DNA from: Rivularia sp. PCC 7116
GTDB taxonomy: Bacteria; Cyanobacteriota; Cyanobacteriia; Cyanobacteriales; Nostocaceae
DNA: 64,000 bases
Direction: 5' to 3'
Assembly: GCF_000316665.1 (NCBI RefSeq)
Contig: NC_019678.1
Coordinates: forward strand, 7,721,001 to 7,785,000
Made by a program: the position numbers and the translations under genes. The notes beneath the pieces were generated by a model that saw only the letters and a program-made list of their open reading frames with translations, did not search any database and was not told where the DNA came from. How positions within the stretch are numbered: position 1 is the stretch's first letter; each line of letters begins with the position of its first letter. This document shows, piece after piece, positions 62,842-64,000 of the stretch.

Positions 62842-64000
62842 TTAGTTATTGCGGATAGCCTTACGTTTGGTTAATTTTAAAGTTTTTATTCCTGTTTTTG
62901 CGGTTTCTTTTTCTGCTAATTCTTTGATTTTATTTGTTCTCTTGGTTAGTTCTTCCACTATGTTTTCGTTCTCATGAATTTCTAATGGATTAATAGCCAT
63001 TATTGAGAGAATATTGGTGTAATAATTACCAATATCTTGAGCTTGCTCGTAGGATAATTTTTGAGGGTCGCATTCTAAAAATAATTTGACATCAGAAGAA
63101 ATCAAATCTAAACTAAATTGTGCAAGTAGAACAAATTCTTTTATTGCAAAACCTTTGATATCTAAAACCTCTAATTCGCTGGATTTTTGTAAATTTTGAT
63201 AGCGATGAAAATGGGTGAAATTAAAAGAAGTTTCAAATAAATTTTCTCCACCCAGGTCTTTTTTTATTTGGGACATAGGATACCAGCGATAGGGAAGCAA
63301 CTCTTGTTCTAATTCAAAGGTTTGTTTTACTAAATCTATCCACGAACCGCTATTGAAACTGACACGAAATGGTAAAGTATTGAGGAAAAGTCCTAACACG
63401 CGATCGCCATCTTTAGTTTCTGCTCTACCATTAGTTGAAAGTCCGGTAATTACGTCTGATTTACCACTAAGTAAACCGATGGCTTTTAAGTGTGCGGTGA
63501 GTAATACACTTTTTAACGGAACGGTAGCAGACTTTGCTAAGTCTTTCAATCCTTGAGATACTTTCTCAGAAATTGCTACATCTATAATTAAGTTTTCTGG
63601 TGTGTGATTATTTGCATTTGAAAAACGCCAGCGTGGTATTTCGCTTTGAATGGCTCCTGTTAGTTTTTGTAACCAGTATTGACGATTATCAGTTGAATTA
63701 ATTGCTTTTTGCTGTAAAGCAACAAAATCTCGAAAAGTAATTGTTGGTGGTGAAATAGAATAGTTTTGTTTGTTGATTAAAGAGAAGTATTCTTCAAACA
63801 ATTCACTCAACATTAAAGCTAAACTCCATCCATCAAGAATCGCGTGGTGGAAAGTAAGAGTAAACTGAAATGTTTCTGGAGTAGTTTGATGAATTTTTAA
63901 CCGCAGCAGTGGTGGTTGTGCCCAGTCAAATTTATGCTGTTTTTCTGTTTCTAAAAATTCTGCGATTATTTGTTTTTGCTTTGATTCAGAAAGATGATGT
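62842..64000 (-). CDS. NRPS, C-terminal part ending in a condensation domain (truncated by window end)
   Basis: The open frame runs to the window edge at 63,999, so only the C-terminal ~386 residues are visible. They form most of a condensation domain with an intact catalytic motif HHAILDGWSL (about 63,823-63,852), then the later C motifs VLGLFLNTLPFRV and YPMSQIKKDL. The protein ends after this domain with a basic Lys/Arg tail (TLKLTKRKAIRNN) and no adenylation or carrier domain follows. A terminal C domain could donate to the next protein, the C-A-T-E-R synthetase, or act as an interface for the dioxygenase. It is translationally coupled to the dioxygenase. Confidence 0.9.
   Translation of the reverse strand, partial: HHLSESKQKQIIAEFLETEKQHKFDWAQPPLLRLKIHQTTPETFQFTLTFHHAILDGWSLALMLSELFEEYFSLINKQNYSISPPTITFRDFVALQQKAINSTDNRQYWLQKLTGAIQSEIPRWRFSNANNHTPENLIIDVAISEKVSQGLKDLAKSATVPLKSVLLTAHLKAIGLLSGKSDVITGLSTNGRAETKDGDRVLGLFLNTLPFRVSFNSGSWIDLVKQTFELEQELLPYRWYPMSQIKKDLGGENLFETSFNFTHFHRYQNLQKSSELEVLDIKGFAIKEFVLLAQFSLDLISSDVKLFLECDPQKLSYEQAQDIGNYYTNILSIMAINPLEIHENENIVEELTKRTNKIKELAEKETAKTGIKTLKLTKRKAIRNN

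Overview
The window reads as chromosome of a filamentous, probably heterocyst-forming cyanobacterium (Nostocales-like). Evidence: many HIP1 octamers (GCGATCGC), cyanobacterial families (PxcA, GUN4, ferredoxin-thioredoxin reductase FtrC, DUF928/CHAT, AMIN-TonB receptor), an uptake-hydrogenase type hyp operon, and heptameric short tandem repeats in most intergenic gaps. No rRNA, tRNA, CRISPR array or intact transposase was seen.

Layout. 0-8 kb: small secreted protein, methyltransferase, SF1-helicase-like protein, proton-extrusion protein PxcA, an F420-dependent-oxidoreductase-like protein divergent from a LysR regulator. 8.6-15.8 kb: cation/proton antiporter, then an RND efflux adaptor and AcrB-type pump with a GUN4-domain gene between them. 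16.4-24.1 kb: Asn-rich repeat membrane protein, LPS-transport genes lptF/G-lptB-lptA, DUF309, ftrC, DUF58 and two tiny membrane proteins. 24.2-34.9 kb: a complete leftward hydrogenase maturation operon (TPR protein, two small membrane proteins, NifU-like, NHL repeat, hypF, hypC, hypD, tautomerase, hypE, hypA, hypB). 35.6 kb: an 18-codon stub of hupS, divergent from that operon, where hupSL is expected; the rest of hupS and hupL is not in the window. 36-43 kb: CHAT/TPR protein plus DUF928 protein, and a CHASE2 nucleotide cyclase. 43-44 kb: a debris zone with a haemagglutinin-like remnant split by a 128-bp MITE, and a four-helix-bundle remnant.

44-64 kb is an iron/siderophore-type island: TonB, ExbB, ExbD, a PchR-like AraC regulator, an AMIN-TonB-dependent receptor, a FecB-like binding lipoprotein, then (leftward) the tail of an NRPS, a SyrP/TauD-like dioxygenase, a C-A-T-E-reductase NRPS, an aldo/keto reductase and a type II thioesterase. 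The inferred role is synthesis of a small peptide metallophore released by reduction, with its uptake system beside it. The NRPS set continues past the right edge, so the product cannot be predicted from here.

The window is also rich in non-coding repeats: a 172-bp palindromic element family with GAGCATCCCAAT ends, two other MITE-like elements, tandem 109-bp and 159-bp duplications, and heptamer arrays that have replaced the 3' ends of some genes.
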